Shown in pieces: positions 6,950-15,283 of a stretch of 33,863 nt of DNA (position 1 is its first letter; each line of letters starts with the position of its first letter). The translations under genes and the position numbers were made by a program. The DNA is from Candidatus Moraniibacteriota bacterium (GTDB lineage Bacteria; Patescibacteriota; Minisyncoccia; Moranbacterales; GWC2-37-73): positions 1 to 33,863 of the forward strand of contig JAQTLF010000009.1 in assembly GCA_028715015.1 (NCBI GenBank). Reading direction: 5' to 3'. Below the pieces are notes generated by a model, which saw nothing but the letters and a program-made list of their open reading frames with translations, made no database searches and was not told the origin of the DNA.

Positions 6950-8584
6950 TTAATTGTTTTTAATCGCCTTGTTCATCTGCATTTTCGCAATGGTCATGCG
7001 AATTTTTTCATAGGAAATTTCTGACGGCAAAATTGTTTTGAGCGGTCCCAATCTTTCACAACTTCCCTCTTTTTCAATCGCAGACAAAATTTTCTTTTCT
7101 TCAGCCGGCGTCAGATGTTCATCGATTCTGAATTCTCCCCCATTCAAATACCAATCGATCAAATGATTATAAATCGTGCTCACACCCAGTGAACGTATTT
7201 TGGCGATTTTTTCAGGAGCATAGTTTTGCTTGTACAAATTCGCAGTTTCCAAAATCGTGCCGCCAAGAAAACCTTTGGATTTTCTTGCTGCCGCTCTTTT
7301 TTTCCTGCCGGTGTCTGCGGATATTTCTGATTTTTCCCATTTGTAATTCAGACACACATCGCAACCCTTGCAATTGCCGGAATGTTTTGCCACTGCCGGA
7401 TCACCGAAATATTCCAACAGCAAAAGTCTTCGACATGTTTTTTGCAAAACATATTCTTTCATTTTGTTCAATTTGTCATATTTCACATCAATAACCTGTT
7501 GTGATTCGGACCAGCTTTTTCCTTGCGATTTCATGTCATTTCGGCTGGTCATGATGAAAAAATTGTGCAGACTGGCGTCGCTTTTGGAATGCAACAAAAT
7601 GCAAAATGCATTCTCGCCATCTCTCCCGGCCCTGCCAGCTTCTTGATAATATCCCTCCGGAGTTGCTGGCATGCCCACATGGATCACGAAGCGGATGTCG
7701 GCTTTGTCCACTCCCATGCCGAATGCGATCGTGGCCACAATGACTTTGAATTTGTTTTCCATGAAGTCATTTTGAATCTGACTTCTTTTTTCTCCAGTCA
7801 TTCCTGCATGATAGGCTGCGGCGTTCACACCATTTTCCTTGAAAAATCTCACCAGCTCTTCAGTTTCTTTGCGTGTGATGGCATATATGATTCCTGAACC
7901 GGCAATGGATTTCACGATCCTGAGCGCTTCTTCGATCCTTTCTTTTTTCTTGAGATTTTCGCGCACAAAAAATTTCAGATTGGGTCTGTCAAATCCGCGC
8001 ACAAAAACTGCCGGATCATCCAAGGCCAAGCGCTCAATGATGTCATCTTTCACTTCAGGAGTGGCCGTGGCAGTGAAGGCCGCCACAATCGGACGCTTCT
8101 TGAGCATGGCAATATATTCTTTGACTGCCAGATAGTCGGGACGGAAATCATGACCCCATTGCGAAACACAGTGCGCCTCATCCACTGCCAACAAATACAC
8201 ATCCAACTCGGCAAAAAGTTTTTGGAATTGCCGATTGCCAAAACGTTCAGGCGCGATGTAGACAATTTTCGTTTTGCCGTTTTTGATGTCGGACATCCTT
8301 TGATCAACTTCATCAAAAGAAAGCGAACTGTTGATATAGGTGGCTGAAATTCCTCGAGCATTCAAGGCGTCAACTTGGTCTTGCATCAGCGCGATAAGCG
8401 GAGAAATGACAATAGAAATGTTTTCATGCAAAATCGCAGGAAGCTGAAAACAAAGTGATTTTCCTCCTCCGGTCGGCATCAAAGCCACCACGTCTTTCCC
8501 CGCGATGATCGCCTCGACAACTTCTTTTTGCCCAGGTCTGAACTCGGCAAAAGAAAAATATTTTTCCAATTCTTTTTCAAGCAT
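6950..8584 (-). CDS. recQ: ATP-dependent DNA helicase RecQ
   Basis: Superfamily 2, 3'-5' DNA helicase for recombination and fork repair. From the ATG at 8584 it is 544 aa. Motifs in order: FRPGQKEVV (15-23), Walker A MPTGGGKS (36-43), SPLIALMQDQV, DEAH (135-138), AFTATATPEVKDDI, and QEAGRAGRDG near 314. A RecQ-type zinc site follows (Cys384, Cys405, Cys408, Cys411). The C-terminus has a helix-turn-helix-like domain (ETANLYKQNYAPEKIAKIRSL region) and no visible HRDC domain, explaining the length below the E. coli enzyme. An ATG four codons upstream (8596) is equally possible. Confidence 0.95.
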   Translation of the reverse strand: MLEKELEKYFSFAEFRPGQKEVVEAIIAGKDVVALMPTGGGKSLCFQLPAILHENISIVISPLIALMQDQVDALNARGISATYINSSLSFDEVDQRMSDIKNGKTKIVYIAPERFGNRQFQKLFAELDVYLLAVDEAHCVSQWGHDFRPDYLAVKEYIAMLKKRPIVAAFTATATPEVKDDIIERLALDDPAVFVRGFDRPNLKFFVRENLKKKERIEEALRIVKSIAGSGIIYAITRKETEELVRFFKENGVNAAAYHAGMTGEKRSQIQNDFMENKFKVIVATIAFGMGVDKADIRFVIHVGMPATPEGYYQEAGRAGRDGENAFCILLHSKSDASLHNFFIMTSRNDMKSQGKSWSESQQVIDVKYDKLNKMKEYVLQKTCRRLLLLEYFGDPAVAKHSGNCKGCDVCLNYKWEKSEISADTGRKKRAAARKSKGFLGGTILETANLYKQNYAPEKIAKIRSLGVSTIYNHLIDWYLNGGEFRIDEHLTPAEEKKILSAIEKEGSCERLGPLKTILPSEISYEKIRMTIAKMQMNKAIKNN

Positions 8585-8596
8585 GAATGCAAGCAT

Positions 8597-8660
8597 TTAA
8601 ACATTTAAGCATACAATCATTTAAGCATATAAACATGCAAACACAAAACATTTACTGGCA
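8597..8660. repeat. Degenerate tandem repeats upstream of recQ
   Basis: Words of the type ATGCTTAAATG and TTTAAATG (minus strand) recur here. They resemble the TGTTTAAA units in front of rpmB. They occupy the recQ leader; no clear promoter is seen. Confidence 0.5.
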
Positions 8661-8662
8661 AC

Positions 8663-8686
8663 AAAAGACGAGGCACTGCCTCGTCT
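8663..8686 (-). terminator. Intrinsic terminator of the large secreted-protein gene
   Basis: AGACGAGGC/GCCTCGTCT forms a perfect 9-bp stem with a 3-nt loop, followed on the minus strand by TTTTGTT. It lies 24 bp after the stop codon at 8710. Confidence 0.85.
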
Positions 8687-8709
8687 CTGCATTTCGTGTA
8701 AATTTGTAT

Positions 8710-11682
8710 CTACCTGAACAACCCTCTCGTCATCCAGCCAAACACTCCTGTCTGGAAAATATGTTTGAATTCTTGCAGTCTGGAAACTGCGTTTTGAGTT
8801 GTGGAGAGATAAACTCCATAAGTTGTGTCCTTAATTTTCATGAGTCCCATCTTCTGCAGAACTGTTTGCAAAAGTCCCACATCCTGGCCACGGGAACCCA
8901 GTGATAGATTTCTGGTAAATGTTTGTTCAGTTTTTTTGAGCCATTTTTGGGCTGATTTGAATTTTTTGGTAAGAGTGTTGGATTTCTTTTTGGCTTTGTG
9001 ATTTTTATGACTTTTATGATTATCGTCATTTGAAACAGTTGTTATAGTTGAAGTTGGAGCTGTTGTCGGAGCTATTACTGGAACTACAGCCTTGTCTTTG
9101 GTGGCGGCAAACTTGGTGGCATGGGTTGTTTGGAAACTGCAGATTCCACCTGTAACCGTGCAAGAAGTTTCTTGATTCCAAGTTGTTTCATTTTCTTTTT
9201 GATACAAAACTGTCAGAGTTTGACCCTTGTATGAATCCCCCACATTGATGTCGATGGTGATCGGTTTGGAAAAAGTCAGGTTGAGATTGGGAATTCCAAA
9301 TTTGATGGCTTTGATTGAATCCATGCTGGTCAGATTGTCAGCTGTGGTTTCTGCGGATATTATCTGAGTCAAATCCAGATTACCTCCGCCTGTTTTGGTC
9401 ATTTGGGTTTCTTGTGGAATGATGACTGAAACATTTTGAGTGTTAATAGTGTAGTTGGCATTAAAGGTAGCCTGGGTTGTCTGAGTCGGGTCGGTGCCAA
9501 TAATTGAAATTGCTCCAGCTGAATAGTCAGCAGGGATTTGATTCGTATTAGTGATTGTTTTGGTTTTTGAAATTGAAAAATTGATTATGCTGGAGTTGCC
9601 GACTGCGTCTGTGGCAATGAGAGTGTAGTCACCGACTGCGAAAATGTCGCTGCCTGAAGTGTAAGCGTTGCCATTAAGAGTGGCTGTGCCATCACTGAAA
9701 GTCGGATTTTGAGTCACATAATATGTTTGGTTGTTAGTAACACCAGTGATTGTTGGCGGGGTCGTGTCGATGGTGTATGTTTTGGATTTTATCGTTTCTG
9801 AATTTCCGTTTTTGTCTTGGGAGAAGAATTTGAGAGTAGTGGTTGTTGAAATTTCTATCGGAATTGAATATTGAGTTGAAGATGTGGTTGGGTCACTTCC
9901 ATCAATGGTGTAATATGTTTTGTCGCAGCCGACACCAGTGCTGTCATCGCATGTAAGCGTGATGTTTTGTGTGTTGTTGTATGTGCCTGTGTTTATGTTG
10001 GCGGTGGTGGTTGGGGCTGTTGAATCTTGAAATTCATAGGCGCCGATGTCCCAATTGGCGCCTGATTTTGGATTGCCTGCGTAGTCTGAAGTCAGCCCCA
10101 CATCAGTGCCAGCGTTGATGGCGGGAGAGGTGTTTTGGAGGGTGAAAATATTTGCACTGGAATTTGTAAAAAATGGATTTGCATTTTTACTATGCAATTC
10201 ATTTGTTGAATGATAAGTTAACCATGAAATATTATTTACCTCATCAGTACTATAAAATTTATTCTCATCAAGAGGATAATAAAGATTATAATCAAGAACA
10301 GTATACGCACTATTTGCAGCATTTGTTATTTCCCGTGGCTTACCTGCACCAGAAATAGTATTTTTAATTGTTACACTACCAGCTGACTTGCCACCACTCA
10401 TATATATATTTCCTCTTGTTGAGGGAGTTGTCACTGTATTGCCATTAAAGATATCCCCCACCGCATAACCATTGGCCCAACTGATGTTATTATAAAAAAT
10501 ATTGGTTCCCGTGCTCACATCACCAATTCCTGTCGTATAGTTGTGATGAGCAATACAATAATAACATTTTACGTTTGTAGCATTATTGTGAGGCAAAAAA
10601 CCAGCACCATCATATATAACATCAACTGTTCCATTGTAAGATGCTTCACTGCGCCAATACGTTATATTATTAACTGACATTGAAGCAAGAAAACCAATAT
10701 GCTTATTATTATCTGCCCTACAATTATTATAAGTTATATTGTACGATGTATCTTTTGCGATAAATCCCTGCGCAAAATTATCATTTGCTGTACAATTATT
10801 ATATGTAATGTCATGAGATGCTCCATATGCTGCGAAACCAGAATCTGTGCTATTTGTCATGCTACTATTACTCGCCGTTATGTTTGATGAATCAGTAAAG
10901 ATGAAACCTGCCCCCAATGAAGCTGTAACATTATCAATAATTCCAGTATTAACATTTGCCAGCGAAATGCCTGCTACTGACGGAACATTGGTTATGGTAA
11001 CGTTGGATCCAGAAACAGTAACAACGCCAGACAATGTTGAATTATTCACCGTTATAATTGAACCGTTTATCGACACACCAGGATTAATGATTGAATTTTG
11101 CAAAGTTATAGTGCTGTTATTTGCATTTGTAAGATTAATACCACTCCTGGATAATGTGCCGCTTATCAAATTAACATTGTCAAACAAAACATTGCTTAAT
11201 ATACTACTGGACCAAATATTATAACCATAGCCACCCATATTGCTGGCAATATCTTTAAATTGAAGGTTAGAACCAGCTTTTATTATCATGCCTATATTAG
11301 TTGATGCTGCCGTACCGATATAATTATAAGTAAGACCCTTGATTATAACGTTTGATTTAGCGTTCGTATCTATAAGATAACCAGAGGTAATTGCGATTAT
11401 AGGAACCTCGCCTGATACATTAGCGTAAGTAATTTCATTCCCAACAGCAGAACCACCCGAAGGCAAAGTTAGCATCGTTGAATAATTTCCACCTTGGCTA
11501 CTAAAAAGAACCGAATCTCCAGATGAAAAAGTGCATGAATTGACTTGTGCCATATTGAGCGCTGTCCCTGCAGCATTAGAACTTGTCGCATTTGCTTTAT
11601 TAGCACAAGTTACTGCACCATCAGCTCTTACATAATACGTCGCTGCACTCGCCTTTCCACTAAAACCAAAAAACAATCCCAA
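8710..11682 (-). CDS. Large secreted beta-helix surface protein with C-terminal peptidoglycan-binding domain (start frame-broken)
   Basis: About 990 aa. Domains in order: end of a signal peptide (cleavage about ASA-A, residues 11-14); a right-handed parallel beta-helix rich in Asn, Ser, Thr and Val (about 100-450); an INAGTD...DIGAYEF segment (522-551) typical of the end of such helices; a chitobiase-C-like domain with YYTIDGSDPTTSS (590-602); an Ig-like domain (641-707); a beta-rich region; a Lys-rich linker; and a peptidoglycan_binding_1-like domain (about 925-990, LGSRGQDVGLLQTVLQ). It is probably exported and held on the wall. The only start in this frame is a TTG inside the hydrophobic core of the signal peptide. 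The complete signal sequence continues upstream in frame to the (GA)10 tract, where the frame no longer meets an ATG. Expression is therefore probably off in this sequence state. Confidence 0.85.
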   Translation of the reverse strand: MGLFFGFSGKASAATYYVRADGAVTCANKANATSSNAAGTALNMAQVNSCTFSSGDSVLFSSQGGNYSTMLTLPSGGSAVGNEITYANVSGEVPIIAITSGYLIDTNAKSNVIIKGLTYNYIGTAASTNIGMIIKAGSNLQFKDIASNMGGYGYNIWSSSILSNVLFDNVNLISGTLSRSGINLTNANNSTITLQNSIINPGVSINGSIITVNNSTLSGVVTVSGSNVTITNVPSVAGISLANVNTGIIDNVTASLGAGFIFTDSSNITASNSSMTNSTDSGFAAYGASHDITYNNCTANDNFAQGFIAKDTSYNITYNNCRADNNKHIGFLASMSVNNITYWRSEASYNGTVDVIYDGAGFLPHNNATNVKCYYCIAHHNYTTGIGDVSTGTNIFYNNISWANGYAVGDIFNGNTVTTPSTRGNIYMSGGKSAGSVTIKNTISGAGKPREITNAANSAYTVLDYNLYYPLDENKFYSTDEVNNISWLTYHSTNELHSKNANPFFTNSSANIFTLQNTSPAINAGTDVGLTSDYAGNPKSGANWDIGAYEFQDSTAPTTTANINTGTYNNTQNITLTCDDSTGVGCDKTYYTIDGSDPTTSSTQYSIPIEISTTTTLKFFSQDKNGNSETIKSKTYTIDTTPPTITGVTNNQTYYVTQNPTFSDGTATLNGNAYTSGSDIFAVGDYTLIATDAVGNSSIINFSISKTKTITNTNQIPADYSAGAISIIGTDPTQTTQATFNANYTINTQNVSVIIPQETQMTKTGGGNLDLTQIISAETTADNLTSMDSIKAIKFGIPNLNLTFSKPITIDINVGDSYKGQTLTVLYQKENETTWNQETSCTVTGGICSFQTTHATKFAATKDKAVVPVIAPTTAPTSTITTVSNDDNHKSHKNHKAKKKSNTLTKKFKSAQKWLKKTEQTFTRNLSLGSRGQDVGLLQTVLQKMGLMKIKDTTYGVYLSTTQNAVSRLQEFKHIFQTGVFGWMTRGLFR

Positions 11683-11792
11683 AAAGAGGATTGCGAATGC
11701 AAGACTGGAAATTTTTGAATTCTTTTTTAATCCGCAGGACTCATCGAGAGAGAGAGAGAGAGAGAGCGTTTCATTAATTTTATTTTAAACAT
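11683..11792 (-). pseudogene. Frame-broken 5' end of the surface-protein gene (possible phase-OFF state)
   Basis: Upstream of 11682 the same frame encodes a signal-peptide n- and h-region (SLAFAILFLG before the TTG). It then runs through the CT/TC tract into a TAA at 11785-11787 without any ATG, GTG or TTG. The available ATGs (11774, giving MKRSLSLSLS, and 11792) are in another frame and stop at 11727-11729. Loss of one GA unit or gain of two would join ATG 11774 to the full signal peptide. Confidence 0.65.
11746..11766. repeat. (GA)10 dinucleotide tract in the signal-peptide region
   Basis: Twenty-one bases of alternating G and A lie between the candidate ATG (11774) and the signal-peptide core. 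Slipped-strand mispairing changes length by 2 bp, shifting the frame. In frame terms 9 or 12 units would be ON and 10 (as here) OFF. Confidence 0.9.
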
Positions 11793-11822
11793 ATTGTTTT
11801 CAAGTATTATTTTCCTACCTAA

Positions 11823-11828
11823 ATTATA
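11823..11828 (-). promoter_or_regulatory. Extended -10 promoter of the surface-protein gene
   Basis: TATAAT preceded by TGA (a TGN extended -10) on the minus strand, 11 bp after the dinD stop; no good -35. Transcription would start near 11816, about 24 nt before ATG 11792 and 42 before ATG 11774. Confidence 0.5.
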
Positions 11829-11838
11829 TCACAAAAAT

Positions 11839-12672
11839 CTATTTCTGTATTTTTTTCAATATTTTCCTATCTTCCGACTTGATCTTTCTTTCAACTTTTT
11901 TCACATCTTCCTCTGGTGACAAATTCTCGGGAGTGATTCCACGACTTTGCAAGGTTTTTCTGATGGTCAAATTGTTTGTGACATGCTCATTGGAAATTTC
12001 ATTTTCGGTTCGCATGTTTTTATCTTTGGCATTGAAAATCGTGATCTCCGTGGCAAAATCTTTGGCCTTCAAAAGAATCGTTGGCATGAAATCAGCCAAA
12101 GGTTTGGTTTCTTTTATCCCCCATCTTACTTTCATCTCCTGCGTGGTTCTGTTAAAGAGTGCCTTATCGCCTTTGCTACGGATAAAAGCGAAGTTTCGAT
12201 TATCACCAGTTTGTTCAAAAATAACGCCGGAAAGCTCCTTTTCTGTTTGCGCCAATTTCTTTCGAGCCTGAACTCTTTCCGATTCCAAAATTCTTTGCTC
12301 GATTATTTCAAATTTTCGCGTCTGCACCGCAAAATATGTCTGAGCAAAAGCCACCGCTTCCTTTTTTGAATCCCCGTTTTGAGCAATAAGGTATGCTGCA
12401 TAGCGAGTGAGCATGATGTCACCGATCTCTTTTTGTGCTCCTTTAGGCATTTCTATCATTTTGTTGACGTCAACAAAATGATCAGAAACGGCCTGCCTGG
12501 AAATTTCACAAGCGGTTTTTGCCCTTGAAATCACATTTTGAAAATTCCGCCATTCATCATAGCCCAGCAAATGCTGCAAATCGCGAGCCAGCCAAAATTC
12601 CAAACCATCATCAGTTTTTTTACCTATTGATTCAAAATTTTCCGTCAAGATTTTTATTGTTTCTTTTTCCAT
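11839..12672 (-). CDS. dinD: DNA damage-inducible protein D (DinD), BRO-N-type
   Basis: A 277-aa protein with a BRO-N-like N-terminal domain (GLEFWLARDLQHLLGYDEWRNF... near residues 23-45) and a long helical middle (EIIEQRILESERVQARKKLAQTEKE), as in DinD. E. coli DinD is SOS-induced and inhibits RecA filament activity; the role here is inferred by homology. KGDKALFNRTTQEMK is another DinD-like segment. The gene has its own extended -10 promoter with a leader of only about 6 nt. I see no clear LexA-type operator. BRO-N genes are often mobile, but base composition is like its neighbours. Confidence 0.85.
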   Translation of the reverse strand: MEKETIKILTENFESIGKKTDDGLEFWLARDLQHLLGYDEWRNFQNVISRAKTACEISRQAVSDHFVDVNKMIEMPKGAQKEIGDIMLTRYAAYLIAQNGDSKKEAVAFAQTYFAVQTRKFEIIEQRILESERVQARKKLAQTEKELSGVIFEQTGDNRNFAFIRSKGDKALFNRTTQEMKVRWGIKETKPLADFMPTILLKAKDFATEITIFNAKDKNMRTENEISNEHVTNNLTIRKTLQSRGITPENLSPEEDVKKVERKIKSEDRKILKKIQK

Positions 12673-12684
12673 ATTCGTTTTTTT

Positions 12685-12690
12685 ATTATA
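12685..12690 (-). promoter_or_regulatory. Extended -10 promoter of dinD (near-leaderless)
   Basis: TGG-TATAAT on the minus strand followed by an A run; the start is expected near 12678 and the ATG is at 12672. There is no room for a Shine-Dalgarno. The same TGGTATAATAAAAAA string precedes the FtsA/PilM-like gene. Confidence 0.65.
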
Positions 12691-12731
12691 CCATAAACAA
12701 AATTTTCAAAACAGCGACAATTATGCATAAC

Positions 12732-12754
12732 AAAAAACAAGGTTTCCCTTGTTT
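12732..12754 (-). terminator. Intrinsic terminator of greA
   Basis: AAACAAGG pairs with CCTTGTTT around a 4-nt loop and is followed by a T6 run on the minus strand, 30 bp after the greA stop. Confidence 0.8.
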
Positions 12755-12783
12755 CAATGTTTGAATGATATATGTGCGTAGGA

Positions 12784-13239
12784 CTATTTCACGTCGATTA
12801 TTTTGTAGGAAATAACTCCTTTTGGAGTTGTCACATCAACAACGTCTCCGGCATTGTGACCCATGAAAGCTTTTCCGAGTGGTGATTCGTTGGAGATTTT
12901 AAAATTGGCAGGATCAGCTTCGTTTGATCCCACGATTGTGAATTCCATCTTGGTTCCATTGAAATCAACTTTAACAACAGAGCTCATCTGCGCACCGCGT
13001 TTGGAATCATCCCTTTCCACAACTTGTGAATTTTTGATGACCATTTCAAGTTCGCTGATGCGTGACTCATTTTCATTTTGTTGTGATTTTGCTTCAGCAT
13101 ATTCAGCATTCTCGCTCAAATCTCCCTGCTCCTTGGCTTCTTTGATTGCTCCAGCAATTTCCTGTCTCAAGCGGATCTTGCGATCTTCAAGTTCATCGTT
13201 AAGTTTTTTCAGTCCTTCTTTGGTAATAAATCGCACCAT
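12784..13239 (-). CDS. greA: Transcription elongation factor GreA
   Basis: A 151-aa factor that enters the RNA polymerase secondary channel and stimulates cleavage of backtracked RNA. The N-terminal coiled coil (about 1-75) carries GDLSENAEYAEAK at its tip, including the acidic catalytic pair (Asp and Glu). The C-terminal FKBP-like domain has ESPLGKAFMGHNAGDVV. Length is normal. It has a single-gene unit with promoter at 13322-13350 and terminator at 12732-12754. Confidence 0.97.
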   Translation of the reverse strand: MVRFITKEGLKKLNDELEDRKIRLRQEIAGAIKEAKEQGDLSENAEYAEAKSQQNENESRISELEMVIKNSQVVERDDSKRGAQMSSVVKVDFNGTKMEFTIVGSNEADPANFKISNESPLGKAFMGHNAGDVVDVTTPKGVISYKIIDVK

Positions 13240-13321
13240 GACTTTTAGTGATTTTAGTGATTAAAAAATACCGCTCAACAACGGCAAAAATCATACTTTT
13301 TTATGATTTGAGAACACATAC

Positions 13322-13365
13322 ATGATATCCGAAAGATGCCGCGCTGTCAATGGGTGGCATCTTTC
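13322..13365 (-). promoter_or_regulatory. greA promoter embedded in an inverted repeat
   Basis: TTGACA (13345-13350) and TATCAT (13322-13327) on the minus strand, 17-bp spacer. The 10-bp arms GAAAGATGCC (13331-13340) and GGCATCTTTC (13356-13365) flank the -35 box, suggesting an operator or the end of an upstream transcript. The leader also holds two weak terminator-like hairpins (AAATCATA/TATGATTT; TGCCG/CGGTA before a T6 run), which may attenuate. Confidence 0.65.
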
Positions 13366-13384
13366 AGAAAAAATTGATATTTTC

Positions 13385-14518
13385 CTAGAAAAAACCTTTG
13401 ATTTTGCTCAATATTTCCGGGCTGAAAATTTCCCTGACTGTGATGAAGAACATCAGTGAAAGCAATATCAGCATTCCGACAGAATGGAAAACTGTTTCAA
13501 CTTTTTGACTAACCGGCGAGCCTTTCATTTTTTCAATCAAAATGAACAATATTCTGCCTCCATCCAAGGCTGGGAATGGCAAGATGTTCACGATTGCCAA
13601 ATTGACACTGAAAATCGCCACAAATCTAAGCATGAAAACAAATCCCAGAGGAATTATCTGCCCGGTGAAAATTGCCAACTTTACAGGACCCATGACTTCC
13701 ACTCCGGCATTCTGCCCATGGAACAATCCGTAGAAAACTTGGCCGATCATCATCAACATGTTGCCCATTTCTTTCAGTCCTTCCCAAAATGATTGGATGA
13801 AAGAATATTTCTTGGTGATGACTTCGCCCAAACTGGAAATTCCCAAGGCTCCCTTACCTGCTTCAATTTCTGTGCGCGGAGTTCCAGTGAGTGAAAGCTG
13901 TTGATTCCCTCTTTGGACAACCAAGGTCACTTCCTTGCCACGATTCTCTGCAATATATTTTTGAAATTGCTCGACTGTGGCAAAAGTCGCCCCTTCTCCA
14001 TTTTGGGAAACTGTATCACCGATTTTCAATCCCATTTTTTCAGCCGGAGAATTTTGTTCGATTCCTTCAATCAAAATTTTGCTGCCGGCAGTGTTTTCTC
14101 CTGTGACATCCTGATATGAACCGATCATGAAAGTTGCCGAAAGCAAAACCCAAGCCAACAGAAGATTCATGGTGACGCCTGCTGCCAAAACTTTGATCCT
14201 GATCCAAGCTGATTTTGAAGTGAAGCTGTCAGCTTCTTTTTTGCTGCCGCCATCCTCGCCTTTTATTTTCACAAATCCGCCAATCGGAAACCAATTCAAA
14301 GAATAAATCGTGTTTTTTGAAACGATTTCTTCTGAACCTTTGACGATTTTCCATTTGTTGGTTTTTTCATCCAAATAGCATCCGATGGCGCGTGGCGGAA
14401 AACCAAATCCGAATTCATCCGCCTTGATGCCATTTCTCCTGGCCACCACGAAATGTCCAAGCTCATGGACGAAAACCAATATTCCCAAAATAACAAGAAA
14501 GACTAGCAAAGTAAGCAT
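13385..14518 (-). CDS. rseP: Membrane zinc metalloprotease RseP/RasP (site-2 protease, M50)
   Basis: A 377-aa intramembrane protease that cuts membrane-embedded regulators such as anti-sigma factors. Seen: the zinc motif HELGH (18-22) in the first helix, a single PDZ-like region (about 150-220, ENSPAEKMGLKIGDTV), and the second active-site motif ILPFPALDGGRILF near 317. Three or more further membrane helices surround these. Length fits bacterial RseP with one PDZ domain. No partner anti-sigma gene is in the window. It follows frr after a long repeat cassette. Confidence 0.93.
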   Translation of the reverse strand: MLTLLVFLVILGILVFVHELGHFVVARRNGIKADEFGFGFPPRAIGCYLDEKTNKWKIVKGSEEIVSKNTIYSLNWFPIGGFVKIKGEDGGSKKEADSFTSKSAWIRIKVLAAGVTMNLLLAWVLLSATFMIGSYQDVTGENTAGSKILIEGIEQNSPAEKMGLKIGDTVSQNGEGATFATVEQFQKYIAENRGKEVTLVVQRGNQQLSLTGTPRTEIEAGKGALGISSLGEVITKKYSFIQSFWEGLKEMGNMLMMIGQVFYGLFHGQNAGVEVMGPVKLAIFTGQIIPLGFVFMLRFVAIFSVNLAIVNILPFPALDGGRILFILIEKMKGSPVSQKVETVFHSVGMLILLSLMFFITVREIFSPEILSKIKGFF

Positions 14519-14678
14519 TTATTTTTTTATTAAGATTAATGAAATTTCAAAGATTTTAAATCTCAAATCCCAAATCTAAATTTCAAATAAAATCTCAAAT
14601 CTCAAATCCGAAATTTGAAACATTTGGATTTTGATCATTTATTTGACATTTGTCATTTTGATTTTGGATTTTCTTCAA
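14519..14678. repeat. frr-rseP intergenic repeat cassette
   Basis: Just after the frr stop (minus strand) are words like AAAATCCAAAATCAAAATG; nearer rseP are GATTTGAGATTTGAGATTT words. The second set is roughly the reverse complement of the first, so the 160-bp gap can form a long imperfect hairpin. No promoter recognised. Confidence 0.6.
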
Positions 14679-15236
14679 TTACACTGTCATAATTTCCACT
14701 TCTTTTTTGGCGCGGATTTCTTCGATTTTTTTGTTGTATTCATCCACGATTTCTTGGACTTTTTCCTTGGCCTTGAATTCATCATCTTCTGAAATGTCCC
14801 CGGCCTTTTCAGCATCTTTGACTTCTTTCAGCACATCCTCACGAATCGAACGCACTGCGATGCGGGCTTCTTCAGCTTTTTGATTCAAAACTTTCACCAT
14901 TTCCCTGCGGCGATCCTCAGTCAGCATCGGAATGTTTATGCGCACCAAAATTCCATCATTCATAGGATTCAAATTCAGATCAGATGAGCGTATGGCTCCC
15001 TCAATGGCTGCCAATGCTCCACGATCCCATGGTTGGATGGAAATGGTTCTCGGTTCCGGAGTGTTGATGCTGGCAATCTGCTTGAGAGGTGTCTTGGCTC
15101 CATAATAGTCAACCAACAAATCTTCCACCAATGAAGGGTTGGCTCTGCCGGTTCTGATCTTTCCTGCCTCGCCTTTGAAATGCTCGATTGAACCATCCAG
15201 ATTATCTTTGTGCAAATTTATAATGTCGTTGTACAT
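14679..15236 (-). CDS. frr: Ribosome recycling factor
   Basis: A 185-aa L-shaped protein that with EF-G splits the post-termination ribosome. Diagnostic segments: GKIRTGRANPSLVEDLLVDY near residue 26, TISIQPWDRGALAAIEGAI near 69, ILVRINIPMLTEDRRREMVK near 100, and the C-terminal helix ending in IEEIRAKKEVEIMTV. Family-normal length. It lies between the Asp-box lipoprotein and rseP, all on the minus strand. Confidence 0.97.
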   Translation of the reverse strand: MYNDIINLHKDNLDGSIEHFKGEAGKIRTGRANPSLVEDLLVDYYGAKTPLKQIASINTPEPRTISIQPWDRGALAAIEGAIRSSDLNLNPMNDGILVRINIPMLTEDRRREMVKVLNQKAEEARIAVRSIREDVLKEVKDAEKAGDISEDDEFKAKEKVQEIVDEYNKKIEEIRAKKEVEIMTV

Positions 15237-15283
15237 ACGCTAATTAATTTTAAATTTTAAATTTTAAATTTGAAATTATTTCG
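15237..15283. repeat. ATTTTAA tandem repeat upstream of frr
   Basis: Three to four 7-bp units (ATTTTAA type) fill most of this 47-bp gap between the lipoprotein gene and frr. Confidence 0.6.
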
